A stretch of 64,000 nucleotides of DNA, taken from Sulfitobacter sp. (GTDB lineage: Bacteria; Pseudomonadota; Alphaproteobacteria; Rhodobacterales; Rhodobacteraceae). Positions 28,074 to 39,109 of this stretch are shown here, one piece after another. Both the position numbers and the translations under genes were made by a program. The stretch covers positions 62,001-126,000 of the forward strand of contig JAQXCD010000053.1 of assembly GCA_029252045.1 (NCBI GenBank), given 5' to 3'. Within the stretch, counting starts at the first letter, position 1, and every line of letters starts with the position of its first letter. The notes below the pieces were generated by a model, which worked only from the letters and a program-made list of their open reading frames with translations, searched no databases and was not told where the DNA came from.

Positions 28074-28274
28074 TCAGTCGAAATGGGCCATCCAAAGTGG
28101 AAATTCTATAAACTGGTAAAGAACGTACCAAACAAAAATTAGGCCGAGGAATGCAAGCAAGCCGACAAGTGCGGGTATCAACTTACCTTCATCTGCTTGC
28201 TCCCCCCATTGGAAGGCTGCAAAGCCTGCAATGAAGGGAGTTGTTATTATCAGCCAATTCAACGTTTTTAGCAT
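28074..28274 (-). CDS. Small two-helix membrane protein between sucD and sucA
   Basis: This 66-residue frame starts at an ATG eight bases after the sucD stop and ends 30 bases before sucA. It encodes two hydrophobic segments (about residues 5-22 and 34-58). A larger reading frame that includes it runs through sucD in another frame and is not real. I see no family match. Position in a tight operon supports a real gene, but the ribosome site is weak. Confidence 0.55.
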   Translation of the reverse strand: MLKTLNWLIITTPFIAGFAAFQWGEQADEGKLIPALVGLLAFLGLIFVWYVLYQFIEFPLWMAHFD

Positions 28275-28281
28275 TGAGATA

Positions 28282-29169
28282 TTAGCCCTTGGCAATCGCT
28301 TCTTGCACCGCTTCGCCCAGTGTTGCGGGGCTGTCTGCAACAACAATACCAGCTTCGCGCATCGCGTTGATCTTGCTTTCCGCGTCGCCTTTGCCGCCGG
28401 CAACAATTGCGCCTGCGTGGCCCATGCGGCGGCCTGGAGGGGCTGTGCGGCCTGCGATGAAGCCGGCGGTTGGCTTCCAACGGCCTGCGCGGCGCTCGTC
28501 CGCGAGGAACTGTGCTGCTTCCTCTTCGGCTGTGCCGCCGATTTCACCGATCATGATGATGGAGGTGGTTTCCGGATCGGCAAGGAACATCTCGAGGATG
28601 TCGATATGCTCGGAACCCTTGATCGGGTCGCCGCCGATGCCCACGGCAGAGGACTGGCCCAGACCCAGATCGGTGGTCTGCTTGACCGCCTCATAGGTCA
28701 GCGTGCCGGAGCGGGACACAACACCAACAGAACCGCGGCGGTGGATGTGGCCCGGCATGATGCCGATTTTGCAAGCGTCTGGTGTGATCACGCCGGGGCA
28801 GTTTGGCCCGATCAGGCGGGATTTGGAGCCTTCCAGCGCACGCTGTACGCGCATCATGTCCAGAACCGGAATGCCTTCGGTGATGCAGACAATCAGTTCC
28901 ATCTCGGCGTCGATCGCCTCAAGAATGGAATCCGCCGCGAAAGGGGGCGGGACGTAGATCACTGTGGCGTTTGCTTCGGTGACGTGACGCGCTTCGTGGA
29001 CCGAGTTGAACACGGGCAGGTCCAGATGCGTCTGACCGCCTTTGCCGGGGGTCACGCCGCCGACCATTTTAGTGCCATAAGCAATTGCTTGCTCGGTGTG
29101 GAATGTGCCCTGCGAGCCGGTGAGGCCCTGGCAGATTACTTTGGTGTTTTCGTTTACGAGGACTGCCAT
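28282..29169 (-). CDS. sucD: Succinyl-CoA ligase alpha subunit
   Basis: This 295-residue subunit binds CoA and carries the phosphohistidine that transfers phosphate to ADP or GDP. The CoA-binding [13 protein letters not shown] segment, the [10 protein letters not shown] motif and the active-site region [17 protein letters not shown] are visible. It pairs with SucC, encoded 143 bases upstream on the same strand. Confidence 0.96.
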   Translation of the reverse strand: MAVLVNENTKVICQGLTGSQGTFHTEQAIAYGTKMVGGVTPGKGGQTHLDLPVFNSVHEARHVTEANATVIYVPPPFAADSILEAIDAEMELIVCITEGIPVLDMMRVQRALEGSKSRLIGPNCPGVITPDACKIGIMPGHIHRRGSVGVVSRSGTLTYEAVKQTTDLGLGQSSAVGIGGDPIKGSEHIDILEMFLADPETTSIIMIGEIGGTAEEEAAQFLADERRAGRWKPTAGFIAGRTAPPGRRMGHAGAIVAGGKGDAESKINAMREAGIVVADSPATLGEAVQEAIAKG

Positions 29170-29312
29170 TTCAGTCGCCCTTTCTATCTATCTGTCTAGT
29201 TTCACCTGACGGGTGTTACACTTTGTGTTGTCGTCTGGTGTCATAGCGTTTTTGTTTTATGCGTCGCGGCATGTGAAACGCCCCGACGCCGACATATTTT
29301 GGATAGGGGCGA

Positions 29313-30506
29313 TCAGCCCTTCACGGCTTTCACGATTTTCTGCGCGCCGTCTTTGAGGTTGTCAGCGGCGATCACATCGAGGCCGGAGTTATTGATGATG
29401 GCTTTGCCTTCTTCAACGTTTGTTCCCTCAAGGCGGACAACCAGTGGCACTTTCAGGCCGACTTCCTTCACCGCAGCAACAACACCCTCGGCGATAACAT
29501 CGCAGCGCATGATGCCGCCGAAGATGTTTACAAGGATGCCTTTGACCTGCGGGTCGGAGGTGATGATCTTGAAGGCTTCGGTCACTTTCTCTTTGGTCGC
29601 ACCGCCACCCACGTCGAGGAAGTTTGCAGGCTCGGCACCGTAGAGTTTGATGATGTCCATGGTCGCCATCGCCAGACCCGCACCGTTCACCATGCAACCG
29701 ATTTCACCGTCGAGCGCGATGTAGTTGAGGTCGTATTTGGAGGCCTCCAGCTCTTTGCTGTCTTCTTCGGTGGTGTCGCGCAGCTCGGCCACTTCTGCCT
29801 GACGGTACATTGCGTTGCCATCAAAGGAGACTTTTGCGTCGAGCACTTTCAGATCACCGGTGTCGGTAACGATCAGCGGGTTGATTTCCAGCATCTCCAT
29901 GTCGCGCTCCAGGAACGCTTTGTAGAGCAGGCCCATCAGGCTCACGCACTGCTTGACCGCCTTGCCTTCCAGACCCAGTTCGAACGCGATGCGGCGGCCG
30001 TGGAAGGGCTGGTATCCGGTTGCGGGATCAACGGAGAAGTTGATGATCTTCTCAGGTGTGTTTGCGGCGACTTCTTCAATGTCCATGCCGCCTTCGGTGG
30101 AGCAGACAAAGCCCACGCGAGAGGTTTCACGGTCAACCAGAAGCGCAAGATAGAGTTCTGTCTCGATACCCGAGCCGTCTTCGATGTAGACGCGGTTCAC
30201 TTGCTTGCCTGCCGGGCCTGTCTGGTGTGTGACCAATGTGCGGCCCAACATCTTTTTGGCTTCTTCGGCGGCTTCGGCCACGGATTTGGTCAGTCGAACG
30301 CCACCAGCTTCGCCGGCGCCTGCCTCTTTGAATTTACCTTTGCCGCGGCCACCTGCGTGGATTTGCGCTTTTACGACCCACAGCGGGCCATCCAGCTCTG
30401 CTGCGGCACTTTTGGCGTCTTCGGCTTTGAGGACGATGCGTCCGTCGGAAACTGGTGCGCCGTAGCTGCGCAGAAGGGCTTTGGCCTGGTATTCGTGGAT
30501 GTTCAT
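29313..30506 (-). CDS. sucC: Succinyl-CoA ligase beta subunit
   Basis: This 397-residue ATP-grasp protein is the nucleotide- and succinate-binding subunit of succinyl-CoA synthetase. It begins with the family N-terminus [12 protein letters not shown] and contains [13 protein letters not shown] and [12 protein letters not shown]. It is the first gene of the suc operon. A paired TGTGATCACA site lies 111-141 bp upstream of its start. Confidence 0.96.
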   Translation of the reverse strand: MNIHEYQAKALLRSYGAPVSDGRIVLKAEDAKSAAAELDGPLWVVKAQIHAGGRGKGKFKEAGAGEAGGVRLTKSVAEAAEEAKKMLGRTLVTHQTGPAGKQVNRVYIEDGSGIETELYLALLVDRETSRVGFVCSTEGGMDIEEVAANTPEKIINFSVDPATGYQPFHGRRIAFELGLEGKAVKQCVSLMGLLYKAFLERDMEMLEINPLIVTDTGDLKVLDAKVSFDGNAMYRQAEVAELRDTTEEDSKELEASKYDLNYIALDGEIGCMVNGAGLAMATMDIIKLYGAEPANFLDVGGGATKEKVTEAFKIITSDPQVKGILVNIFGGIMRCDVIAEGVVAAVKEVGLKVPLVVRLEGTNVEEGKAIINNSGLDVIAADNLKDGAQKIVKAVKG

Positions 30507-30616
30507 ATTGAGACGGTCCCGTTTGGTTCAGATGATGCGCGTTCTACGCTAGATATCTAATTTTTCCTGAATACCATTTCGCAGGTTGCGGGATTTATCC
30601 AGCTAAAAATGATATT

Positions 30617-30647
30617 TGTGATCACACGTTAAATATGTGTGATCACA
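30617..30647. promoter_or_regulatory. Paired operator TGTGATCACA-N11-TGTGATCACA upstream of sucC
   Basis: Two copies of the perfect 10-bp palindrome TGTGATCACA lie at 30617-30626 and 30638-30647. Their centres are 21 bp apart, about two helical turns. The same pair with identical phasing is found upstream of sdhC (36235-36265). Flanking bases are also shared (TGTGATCACAAAATGC in both). This is a strong candidate for a two-site binding element of a TCA-cycle regulator. Confidence 0.7.
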
Positions 30648-30784
30648 AAATGCTGAAATTGATACGAATCGGCTGTAACGTCTGCTGAATCGACATGAAA
30701 CCGGCGAAAAGCTGCGCAAATTCGATTCAAGTTTTTGGGTGAAACAGGGGGGGGAGCGTCGATCCCAAGGGATTCTAAAAGGTT

Positions 30785-30817
30785 TTGTCCGCCCCGATAC
30801 GGGCGCAGGGCGGACAA
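30785..30817 (-). terminator. Terminator-like hairpin after mch
   Basis: A perfect 10-bp inverted repeat (TTGTCCGCCC and GGGCGGACAA) separated by 13 bases lies just after the mch stop. On the minus strand it is followed by AACCTTTT, so the U-run is weak. It would separate mch transcripts from the suc operon. Confidence 0.6.
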
Positions 30818-30826
30818 TCAGCGGAT

Positions 30827-31861
30827 TTAGAGAGGCATCAGCGCCCAGTAATCCAGATCAAGCAGGACGGATGGCAGGTACTTGCCATCTTCACCGCGCA
30901 AATCAAACGGCGCGCCGCCTTTGGTTGCGACCAGACGTAGGCGGATGGCGCCGACGCCGGGAGCGGAGGTTTCGGCCTTGTCCAACACTTCGGACCACGC
31001 GCGGATGGTGTCACCCGACAGGCACGGGTTCGCGTGTGCGCCGCCGTTCAAGCCTACCATCATCTGTGCGTTTGCAAGCCCGTTGAACGACAGCGCCCGC
31101 GCCATCGAGATCACATGGCCGCCGTAAATCAGGCGGGTGCCATCGGGGCGGGCGGAGGTGTCAAAGTGTACTTTGGCGGTGTTCTGCCACAGGCGGGTGG
31201 CCATCATATGCTCGGCCTCTTCGACGGTGACACCGTCGACGTGGTCGATCTTTTCTCCGATGGCGTAGTCGCCCCAGCGGTGCGGCTCGCCTGCCAGATC
31301 GAAGTTGTAGTTGGTGAAGTCGAGACCCTTGGGGATCATCAGATCAGTGGCGGCAATTGCATCAGGCAGGTCCGGTACAACCGTATCGGGTGCGGGGGCA
31401 TCGACATTGCGTTTGCGCACCATAACCCAGCGGACATATTCCATGACCGCTTCGCCGTGCTGGTTCAGGCCGGTGGTGCGGACATAAACCACGCCGGTTT
31501 TGCCGTTCGAGTTCTGCTTCAGCCCGATCACTTCGGACTGGCTGCGTAGTGTGTCACCGGGCCAGACGGGCAATAACCAGCGGCCCTGCGCGTATCCCAG
31601 ATTGGCCACAGCATTCAGCGAGACATCGGGCACCGATTTGCCGAACACCACATGGAACGCGATCATATCATCCAGCGGGCTGAACGGCAGGCCGCAGTCT
31701 TGGGCAAATTGATCAGAGGAATACAGCGCATGACGGGCAGGGTAGAGCGCGTGATAGAGCGCCCGCTCGCCCATCTTGACCGTGCGGGGAACGGCGTGGG
31801 TCAGGATCTGGCCCACGCTATAGTCTTCAAAGAAGTTACCGGAGTTTGTCTTGGTAGCCAT
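30827..31861 (-). CDS. mch: Mesaconyl-CoA hydratase (ethylmalonyl-CoA pathway)
   Basis: This 344-residue double-hotdog MaoC-like enzyme interconverts mesaconyl-CoA and 2-methylmalyl-CoA in the EMC pathway. The N-terminus GNFFEDYSVGQ and the segment ALYHALYPARHALYSSDQFA are characteristic. I use the ATG at 31861, one base after the DUF1737 gene stop; a 39-residue N-terminal extension from 31978 reads through that gene and is rejected. Context with a malyl-CoA lyase/thioesterase gene supports the call. Confidence 0.92.
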   Translation of the reverse strand: MATKTNSGNFFEDYSVGQILTHAVPRTVKMGERALYHALYPARHALYSSDQFAQDCGLPFSPLDDMIAFHVVFGKSVPDVSLNAVANLGYAQGRWLLPVWPGDTLRSQSEVIGLKQNSNGKTGVVYVRTTGLNQHGEAVMEYVRWVMVRKRNVDAPAPDTVVPDLPDAIAATDLMIPKGLDFTNYNFDLAGEPHRWGDYAIGEKIDHVDGVTVEEAEHMMATRLWQNTAKVHFDTSARPDGTRLIYGGHVISMARALSFNGLANAQMMVGLNGGAHANPCLSGDTIRAWSEVLDKAETSAPGVGAIRLRLVATKGGAPFDLRGEDGKYLPSVLLDLDYWALMPL

Positions 31862-31862
31862 A

Positions 31863-32066
31863 TCAGTGCGCACCCAGCTTGGTCTCGGAGGTATATGTGC
31901 CTTCAACCTCTTTAACCACGGACTGGCCACAGCGCATGATGCCCGCAGCATGGTCCCATGTTTGCGTGGGAGAGCCATAGAGCTCCCATCCCTTGTTCAG
32001 GGCATCAGTGACTTTGTGGCAGAACGCAGAGGTGTCTTCCTCCGACAGGAAACGATAGAGTTTCAT
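31863..32066 (-). CDS. DUF1737 small protein
   Basis: This 67-residue protein has the DUF1737 pattern: YRFL, FCHKVTDALNKGWELYGSPT. The family has no known function but often sits beside mch in Rhodobacterales. It lies one base before the mch ATG, so the two are likely coupled. The ATG at 32066 is 15 bases after the nnrU-like stop. Confidence 0.8.
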   Translation of the reverse strand: MKLYRFLSEEDTSAFCHKVTDALNKGWELYGSPTQTWDHAAGIMRCGQSVVKEVEGTYTSETKLGAH

Positions 32067-32081
32067 GGGTTTTTCCTATGT

Positions 32082-32636
32082 TCAGGTGAAGGGATTGACG
32101 CCAAGCCATGCGTGCAGCGCGGCGATGGCGATGTACATCACAAGGCTGATTACGATCAGACGCATGTAGGTTTTCTTGCCCGCGGGGGCCGGCGCGGCCC
32201 AGTCCGGCTGCGCGCGGTTGATCATGATGACAGATCCGACCGCCCATGCCAGCATGCCGCCAAACAGGATGATCGAAGCCAGATCACCGTTCACCAGAAG
32301 GTGTGCTGCGGCCCAGATTTTCACGGCAAGCAATTGCGGATGGCGGGTTTTATAGGCGGGCCATGCTTTGGCGCCTTTGGCAGCGGAGGAGCCGTAGACC
32401 CACAGAGCGAGGATCATGGCCAGGTTGTTGATACCCGTAAAGAAGGCAGGTGGCGTCCAGACGGGGACGAAATCGGCTGTGCGGTAGCCGATTATCATCA
32501 GGGCCAGCGAGGCAACAATGGCGAGCGCCACCAACCCTTTGCCCTTGTCGCCCATCGCTGCGCGTTGCGCTGGCATCAGCCGTTTGAAATAATGGGCGGC
32601 GATCCAGAGGATCAGGCCGAGAATGAGTAGGGTCAT
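32082..32636 (-). CDS. NnrU family membrane protein
   Basis: This 184-residue protein has five or six membrane helices and the NnrU layout, with the RHPQLLAVKIWAAAHLLVNGDLAS motif. NnrU was first named near denitrification genes, but many homologues, like this one, lie elsewhere and have unknown function. The start at 32636 follows the mcl stop by four bases; nine extra residues from 32663 are rejected. Confidence 0.82.
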   Translation of the reverse strand: MTLLILGLILWIAAHYFKRLMPAQRAAMGDKGKGLVALAIVASLALMIIGYRTADFVPVWTPPAFFTGINNLAMILALWVYGSSAAKGAKAWPAYKTRHPQLLAVKIWAAAHLLVNGDLASIILFGGMLAWAVGSVIMINRAQPDWAAPAPAGKKTYMRLIVISLVMYIAIAALHAWLGVNPFT

Positions 32637-32640
32637 GGGA

Positions 32641-33498
32641 TTACTCCGTGCTGAGGGCTGCAATAGCCTCTAGCTTTGCCAGTGTTTCGCGTGCCGTGGC
32701 AACATGTAGATTTTCGACGATCTTGCCGTCGACCACAGCAACGCCCTGTCCGGTGGCCTCACATTCCTCGAACGCGGCAATCTGGCGGCGGGCCAGATCG
32801 ATTTCGGCATCAGAGGGGGTGAAGGCCGTATTGGCGACCTCCAGCTGCGCGGGATGGATCACGGTTTTGCCGTCAAAGCCCATGTCGCGGCCTTGGTCAC
32901 ATTCGGTGCGATGGCCGTCGACGTCTTTGAAGGCGTTGTAAACGCCGTCGATCAGGGCAATTCCATGCGCCTTGCCGGCCAGCACGCAGAGGCCAAGCCC
33001 GGCCATCAGCGGCAAACGGTCCGCGCGGAAGCGGGTTTGCAGGTCTTTGGCCAGATCATTGGTGCCCATCACCATGCCCTGCAGTTTCGGGTGCGCGGCG
33101 ATTGCGGCAGCGTTCAGCATACCCAGCGGCGTCTCCATCATCGCCCAGAGCGGTGCATCGCCGGTGATCGCGGCCAGCGCGTCCAGATCGGCGGGAGAGT
33201 TCACTTTGGGCAGCAGGATCGCGTCCGCGCCCATGGCAGCGGCCGCTTTTGCGTCATCTGCACCCCATTCCGTGTCCAGCCCGTTGATGCGGATAATTTT
33301 CATGCGGGCGCCGTATCCGCCTGTTGCCAATGCCTCGGCCAGTGTTGCGCGGGCGGCCACTTTCTCCTCGGGGATCACGGCATCCTCAAGGTCAAAGATA
33401 ATAGCATCGGCGGGCAGGCCGCGGGCTTTGTCCAGCGCGCGGGGCTTGGAGCCGGGAATATAGAGAACGGAGCGCAGGGGGCGTGCGATGGAAGGCAT
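32641..33498 (-). CDS. mcl2: HpcH/HpaI-family CoA-ester lyase, probable (3S)-malyl-CoA thioesterase
   Basis: This 285-residue TIM-barrel protein of the CitE/malyl-CoA lyase family has RSVLYIPGSKPRALDKA, the acidic FDLEDAV block, the catalytic/metal-binding METPLG and the GKTVIHPAQ motif. Length and position beside mch match the Mcl2 thioesterase of Rhodobacter sphaeroides, which hydrolyses malyl-CoA to malate in the EMC pathway. A malyl/methylmalyl-CoA lyase role (Mcl1) cannot be excluded from sequence alone. The ATG at 33498 is preceded by AGGACC; 20 upstream residues are rejected. Confidence 0.84.
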   Translation of the reverse strand: MPSIARPLRSVLYIPGSKPRALDKARGLPADAIIFDLEDAVIPEEKVAARATLAEALATGGYGARMKIIRINGLDTEWGADDAKAAAAMGADAILLPKVNSPADLDALAAITGDAPLWAMMETPLGMLNAAAIAAHPKLQGMVMGTNDLAKDLQTRFRADRLPLMAGLGLCVLAGKAHGIALIDGVYNAFKDVDGHRTECDQGRDMGFDGKTVIHPAQLEVANTAFTPSDAEIDLARRQIAAFEECEATGQGVAVVDGKIVENLHVATARETLAKLEAIAALSTE

Positions 33499-33525
33499 AT
33501 GCAGGGTCCTTTTCGGAGGGGTGGC

Positions 33526-33538
33526 GTAATATTGTTGC
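33526..33538 (-). promoter_or_regulatory. Candidate operator or -10 element upstream of mcl
   Basis: On the minus strand this reads GCAACAATATTAC, 28-40 bp before the mcl ATG. It agrees at 10 of 13 positions with the palindrome GCAATATTATTGC found 25-37 bp before the ecm ATG, in the same orientation. It may be a shared EMC operator, or simply two AT-rich -10 regions. Confidence 0.35.
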
Positions 33539-33785
33539 GTGCAGAGGGGCATTTTCACAGAAAAACTTCAAGCGCAAACGCGCCGCAGTGCAGCAAAAAG
33601 CGGAAGCGCAACAGGCCGGGACGCAGCGTTAACGCTGTTTTCAGGGCTTTACCGGCAGGATTGTTACACGTTGCCGATACCACAAAAGGGATGGAGCAAC
33701 GTCAAGGATGAAACTGGGGCGTTAATGTTCTGCGGGGACTGACCTTTGCGTGAAATAACATCCCCTCACAGGATCGGGCACTGAT

Positions 33786-34118
33786 ATGACACGCACTGCA
33801 AAACTTCTTCACCTTGCGGCCTTCACAGCTGCGGCAGCACTCTTCCTTGCAACGACAACACAGGCGAGCGCGCAGTCACAGCGCAACTGTGGGCCGCGTG
33901 ATGCGGTGGTGCAGCGGCTTGCCGAAGGCTATGGCGAGACACGGCAATCCGTCGGCATCGGATCAAACAACGCGATGGTCGAAGTGTTTGCGAGCGCGGA
34001 CACCGGCAGCTGGACAATCCTTGTGACAATGCCCTCAGGGGTTACATGCCTTGTCGCGTCGGGCGAGGCGTTTGAGCAGGTGGTTGAGGCCCTTCCGGCC
34101 AAGGGAAATGACGCCTGA
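33786..34118 (+). CDS. Hypothetical secreted protein (110 residues)
   Basis: The product has a clear signal peptide (residues 1-30, ending ASAQ) and a short mature domain with two cysteines that could form a disulfide (Cys35 and Cys89). It converges on the TauE-like gene with two bases between stops. I recognise no family. Codon use resembles its neighbours. Confidence 0.7.
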   Translation: MTRTAKLLHLAAFTAAAALFLATTTQASAQSQRNCGPRDAVVQRLAEGYGETRQSVGIGSNNAMVEVFASADTGSWTILVTMPSGVTCLVASGEAFEQVVEALPAKGNDA

Positions 34119-34120
34119 GA

Positions 34121-34876
34121 TCAGGTCAGCCCCTCCCAGACGAGCTTGACCCCGGTTACGGTCAGCAGCACATAAGTCAGGGCGAAAAATGCGCGTTCCG
34201 GCACAGCGCGGTGCGCGCGCACACCGATCCATGCGCCCAGCAATGCAAAGGGAGCGAGGACAAGATTGGCCTTTGCGGTTTCCAGCGTAAACATCCCCAG
34301 AAAGGCATAGGGGATGAACTTGGCAATGTTGACGGCCCAGAATATCAGAACAGAAGTGGCCTGATATCCTGTCTTGCTTAGTCCACGCGACAGCAGGAAC
34401 ACAGCTGCGGGCGGGCCGCCTGCATGGCTGACAAAACTGGTGAACCCCACGGCAACGCCCGCAACCAGACCCGCCCCGTCGGACATTTGACGGGTGCCGA
34501 TCCTCAGCCAGCCGCGTTTGATGCCGATTTGCCATGCAACAAACCCCAGTGACACCGCACCGATCAGCAGCCGCAAAAGATCCGGTGAGGCGACGCGGTA
34601 CAGGGCGGCACCCAATGCGACCCCCGGCAAGGCGCCCGCAATGACCAACAGCGCCTCGCGCAGATGCCAGCGGCCCCAATAGGGGCGCAGGGTGGCCACA
34701 TCAATCAGCATCAGCAGCGGCAACATCACACCCAACGCCAATCCGGGATCGACGACCAGCGCCAGTACAGATGCCGCAGCAAAAGCCGCGCCAGACCCGA
34801 ATCCCCCCTTTGAAATGCCCGCAAAAAGCACCGCCGGTCCTGCGATGGCGAAAAACCATAGATCAAGTGTCAGCAT
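34121..34876 (-). CDS. TauE/SafE family permease
   Basis: This 251-residue protein has seven or eight membrane segments and the TauE/SafE motif GISKGGFGSG near residues 20-29, repeated later as GFTSFVSHAGGPPAA. The family exports or imports sulfite, sulfoacetate and related organic anions. GAGAGG precedes the ATG at 34876; a longer frame from 34945 lacks a ribosome site. A palindrome lies 24-39 bp upstream. Confidence 0.85.
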   Translation of the reverse strand: MLTLDLWFFAIAGPAVLFAGISKGGFGSGAAFAAASVLALVVDPGLALGVMLPLLMLIDVATLRPYWGRWHLREALLVIAGALPGVALGAALYRVASPDLLRLLIGAVSLGFVAWQIGIKRGWLRIGTRQMSDGAGLVAGVAVGFTSFVSHAGGPPAAVFLLSRGLSKTGYQATSVLIFWAVNIAKFIPYAFLGMFTLETAKANLVLAPFALLGAWIGVRAHRAVPERAFFALTYVLLTVTGVKLVWEGLT

Positions 34877-36157
<1,281 letters not shown>

Positions 36158-36177
36158 GTCTGATTGTGATAGATCAT

Positions 36178-36209
36178 AAAAAGGCGCGCCCGCAACGGCG
36201 CGCCTTTTT
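36178..36209 (+). terminator. Rho-independent terminator of mdh
   Basis: A perfect 13-bp stem (AAAAAGGCGCGCC with GGCGCGCCTTTTT) around the loop CGCAAC ends in five T, 20 bases after the mdh stop. Confidence 0.92.
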
Positions 36210-36234
36210 GCGTTACGGTGCCGATTGGCCTTTG

Positions 36235-36265
36235 TGTGATCACAGCTAACAATTGTGTGATCACA
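36235..36265. promoter_or_regulatory. Paired operator TGTGATCACA-N11-TGTGATCACA upstream of sdhC
   Basis: Perfect palindromes TGTGATCACA at 36235-36244 and 36256-36265 lie 21 bp apart, exactly as upstream of sucC. The pair begins 26 bases after the mdh terminator and ends 128 bp before the sdhC ATG, so it belongs to the sdh promoter. See the matching entry at 30617. Confidence 0.7.
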
Positions 36266-36392
36266 AAATGCGGAATGATCGACAATTTGTTGATCAATTA
36301 GCGCAAACAGCCCCTCGATTCCCTGCGTGCCCCCGTGACAGCGCTGAAAAATACGCTAGAACTACACCCAACTAGCCACAAAGGAGCCCGAT

Positions 36393-36776
36393 ATGGCTGA
36401 TGTGAACCGGGGCAATCGCCCACTCTCGCCGCACTTGTCGATCTACCGCCCGCAGCTGACGTCTATGACCTCGATCCTGACACGGATCACGGGCAACGCG
36501 ATGTTGCTGTCTGCGCTGCTGATCGTCTGGTGGTTTCTGGCAGCCGCAAGCGGCCCTGCCTACTTCGCCATCGTGAACGGGTTCCTGACCAGCTGGTTTG
36601 GTGATCTGATCATGCTCTTCTCGGTGCTGGGCCTGTGGTACCACACGCTGGCGGGCATCCGGCACCTGATCTGGGACAATGCCAAGATGATGGATATTCC
36701 CACAGCTGAGAAACTGGGCTGGGCCTGCATCGGCGGCTCTGTCCTGCTGACGCTGATCACAGTCATCGTGGTTTAA
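36393..36776 (+). CDS. sdhC: Succinate dehydrogenase cytochrome b556 subunit
   Basis: This 127-residue membrane anchor has three helices. Its signature is RPLSPHLSIYRPQLTSMTSILTRITG at the start and the haem-ligand histidine region WYHTLAGIRHLIWD. It anchors SdhAB and helps form the haem b and quinone sites of complex II. AAGGAG precedes the ATG. Confidence 0.95.
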   Translation: MADVNRGNRPLSPHLSIYRPQLTSMTSILTRITGNAMLLSALLIVWWFLAAASGPAYFAIVNGFLTSWFGDLIMLFSVLGLWYHTLAGIRHLIWDNAKMMDIPTAEKLGWACIGGSVLLTLITVIVV

Positions 36777-36786
36777 GGAGAGCATT

Positions 36787-37158
36787 ATGTCCTACATGAC
36801 AGACCGCAAACGCGCCGCTGGTCTCGGCTCCGCCAAGACAGGGTCTGCACATCACTGGTCGATGACCGTCAGTTCGGTCGCACTGCTTGTGTTGATCCCG
36901 CTGTTTGTGTTCACCTTTGGTGCAGCACTGGGTGGTACCTACGAAGAGATCGTTGCGTATTATTCCCGTCCGTTCCCCGCGATTGTGGCGGCCCTGACGA
37001 TTGCTGTGACCTTCAAGCATTTCAACGGCGGGGTTCAGACCCTGATCGAGGATTATGTACACGGCACAGCCCAGAAGGTTGCCTTGGTTGTGATGACCTG
37101 CATCAGCTACGGGGCTGCGGCAGTTGGTCTTTTCGCTATTGCGCGTCTGGCGCTGTAA
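36787..37158 (+). CDS. sdhD: Succinate dehydrogenase hydrophobic membrane anchor
   Basis: This 123-residue three-helix anchor has the N-terminal RKRAAGLGSAKTGSAHHWSM segment and the haem/quinone region FKHFNGGVQTLIEDY. It pairs with SdhC. It starts ten bases after sdhC with a good AAGGAG. The 143-bp gap to sdhA has no gene. Confidence 0.94.
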   Translation: MSYMTDRKRAAGLGSAKTGSAHHWSMTVSSVALLVLIPLFVFTFGAALGGTYEEIVAYYSRPFPAIVAALTIAVTFKHFNGGVQTLIEDYVHGTAQKVALVVMTCISYGAAAVGLFAIARLAL

Positions 37159-37301
37159 GCATGTGACGAATGGTTTGGGGGGCGGCGTATTGCGCGCCCG
37201 CCAGGTGCGGGAAACCGGAATTTCAGGCGCACGGGCGCCGCAGATATAGACAGGGCGCCGTAGCGTATACGGACAACCCCAAGCTTTGAAGAGGGCACGA
37301 T

Positions 37302-39107
37302 ATGGCTGCTTATGAGTACGAGACCCACGAATACGACGTTGTTGTTGTAGGCGCTGGCGGCGCAGGATTGCGCGCAACACTGGGTATGGCGGAGCAGGGG
37401 CTGCGCACGGCCTGTGTGTCCAAGGTTTTCCCGACACGCTCGCACACGGTTGCGGCACAGGGTGGCATTGCGGCATCGTTGTCCAACATGGGCCCCGACA
37501 ACTGGCAGTGGCACATGTATGACACCGTCAAAGGCTCTGACTGGCTGGGTGACACGGACGCGATGGAATATCTGGCGCGTGAAGCACCCAAGGCGGTGTA
37601 CGAGCTGGAGCATTACGGCGTGCCGTTCTCGCGCACCGAAGAAGGCAAGATTTACCAACGGCCGTTTGGGGGTCACACCACCGAATTCGGTGAAGGCCCT
37701 CCGGTACAGCGTACCTGTGCGGCAGCAGACCGGACAGGACACGCGATTCTGCACACGCTCTATGGTCAGTCGCTCAAGCATAACGCTGAATTCTATATCG
37801 AATATTTCGCCATTGATCTGGTGATGTCGGATGATGGCGTCTGCCAAGGTGTTCTGTGCTGGAAGCTCGACGATGGCACGATGCACCTGTTCAGCGCCAA
37901 GATGGTTGTGCTGGCTACAGGCGGCTATGGCCGCGCGTATTTCAGCGCCACATCTGCGCACACATGCACCGGTGACGGTGGCGGCATGGCGGCACGCGCC
38001 GGTCTGGCGCTACAGGATATGGAGTTTGTCCAGTTCCACCCGACCGGCATTTACGGTGCGGGCTGCCTGATCACGGAAGGTGCACGCGGCGAAGGGGGCT
38101 ACCTTACCAACTCCGAGGGCGAGCGTTTTATGGAGCGCTATGCGCCGACCTATAAAGACCTAGCCTCGCGCGATGTTGTATCGCGCTGCATGACCATGGA
38201 AATCCGCGAAGGCCGCGGCGTAGGCGAGAAGGGGGATCACATCCACCTGCACCTCAACCACCTGCCACCAGAAACGCTGGACCTGCGCCTGCCCGGTATC
38301 TCGGAGAGTGCGCGCATCTTTGCAGGCGTTGACCTGACCAAAGAGCCAATTCCGGTTATCCCGACTGTGCACTACAACATGGGCGGCATTCCGACCAACT
38401 ATTGGGGTGAAGTACTGGCCCCGACCGCGGACAAGCCTGATGCAGTCTCGCCCGGTCTGATGGCTGTGGGTGAAGCGGGCTGTGCCTCGGTGCACGGTGC
38501 AAACCGTCTCGGCTCCAACTCGCTGATCGATCTTGTGGTATTTGGCCGCGCCGCTGCCATTCGTGCCGCCGAGATTGTGGACCCGAAATCGCCCGTACCG
38601 ACGCCGAACAAGAAGTCTGTCGAGGCGGCCTTTGCCCGCTTTGACGCGCTGCGCTATGCGAAAGGCCAGATGCCTACGGCAGAACTGCGTCTTGAGATGC
38701 AGCAGACCATGCAGGCCGATGCGGCGGTGTTCCGTACCGACAAGACGCTGGCCGAAGGCGAAGAAAAGATGAAGGCCGTTTCCGCCAAGATGGCCGATCT
38801 GAAAGTCACTGATACGTCGCTGGTCTGGAACTCTGACCTGATGGAAACACTGGAGCTGACCAACCTGATGCCCAACGCGGTGGCCACAATCACCGCAGCG
38901 GCAGCGCGCAAGGAAAGCCGTGGCGCACATGCGCATGAGGATTATCCTGATCGTGACGACAAGAACTGGCGCAAGCACAGCCTGATCCGTTTCGACGGTG
39001 ACAAGGCCGCGCTTGATTTCCGTCCTGTCCACCTCAAGCCGCTGACCACCGAGAAAGAAGGCGGGATCGACATGAAGAAAATCGCGCCAAAGGCACGGGT
39101 TTACTAA
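37302..39107 (+). CDS. sdhA: Succinate dehydrogenase flavoprotein subunit
   Basis: This 601-residue FAD subunit oxidises succinate to fumarate. The N-terminal FAD motif [12 protein letters not shown], the covalent FAD attachment His48 in [11 protein letters not shown] and the [21 protein letters not shown] active-site stretch are visible. Length is typical. A sulfotransferase-like gene starts two bases after its stop, before sdhB. Confidence 0.97.
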   Translation: MAAYEYETHEYDVVVVGAGGAGLRATLGMAEQGLRTACVSKVFPTRSHTVAAQGGIAASLSNMGPDNWQWHMYDTVKGSDWLGDTDAMEYLAREAPKAVYELEHYGVPFSRTEEGKIYQRPFGGHTTEFGEGPPVQRTCAAADRTGHAILHTLYGQSLKHNAEFYIEYFAIDLVMSDDGVCQGVLCWKLDDGTMHLFSAKMVVLATGGYGRAYFSATSAHTCTGDGGGMAARAGLALQDMEFVQFHPTGIYGAGCLITEGARGEGGYLTNSEGERFMERYAPTYKDLASRDVVSRCMTMEIREGRGVGEKGDHIHLHLNHLPPETLDLRLPGISESARIFAGVDLTKEPIPVIPTVHYNMGGIPTNYWGEVLAPTADKPDAVSPGLMAVGEAGCASVHGANRLGSNSLIDLVVFGRAAAIRAAEIVDPKSPVPTPNKKSVEAAFARFDALRYAKGQMPTAELRLEMQQTMQADAAVFRTDKTLAEGEEKMKAVSAKMADLKVTDTSLVWNSDLMETLELTNLMPNAVATITAAAARKESRGAHAHEDYPDRDDKNWRKHSLIRFDGDKAALDFRPVHLKPLTTEKEGGIDMKKIAPKARVY

Positions 39108-39109
39108 AA

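Larger units (their letters stand above)
30507..30826. other. 320-bp intergenic region between mch and sucC
   Basis: No coding sequence is apparent here. The region holds the mch terminator-like hairpin at its high-identity GC end (30785-30817), the paired palindrome (30617-30647), a run of eight G at about 30749, and the sucC leader. It should contain the sucC promoter. Confidence 0.6.
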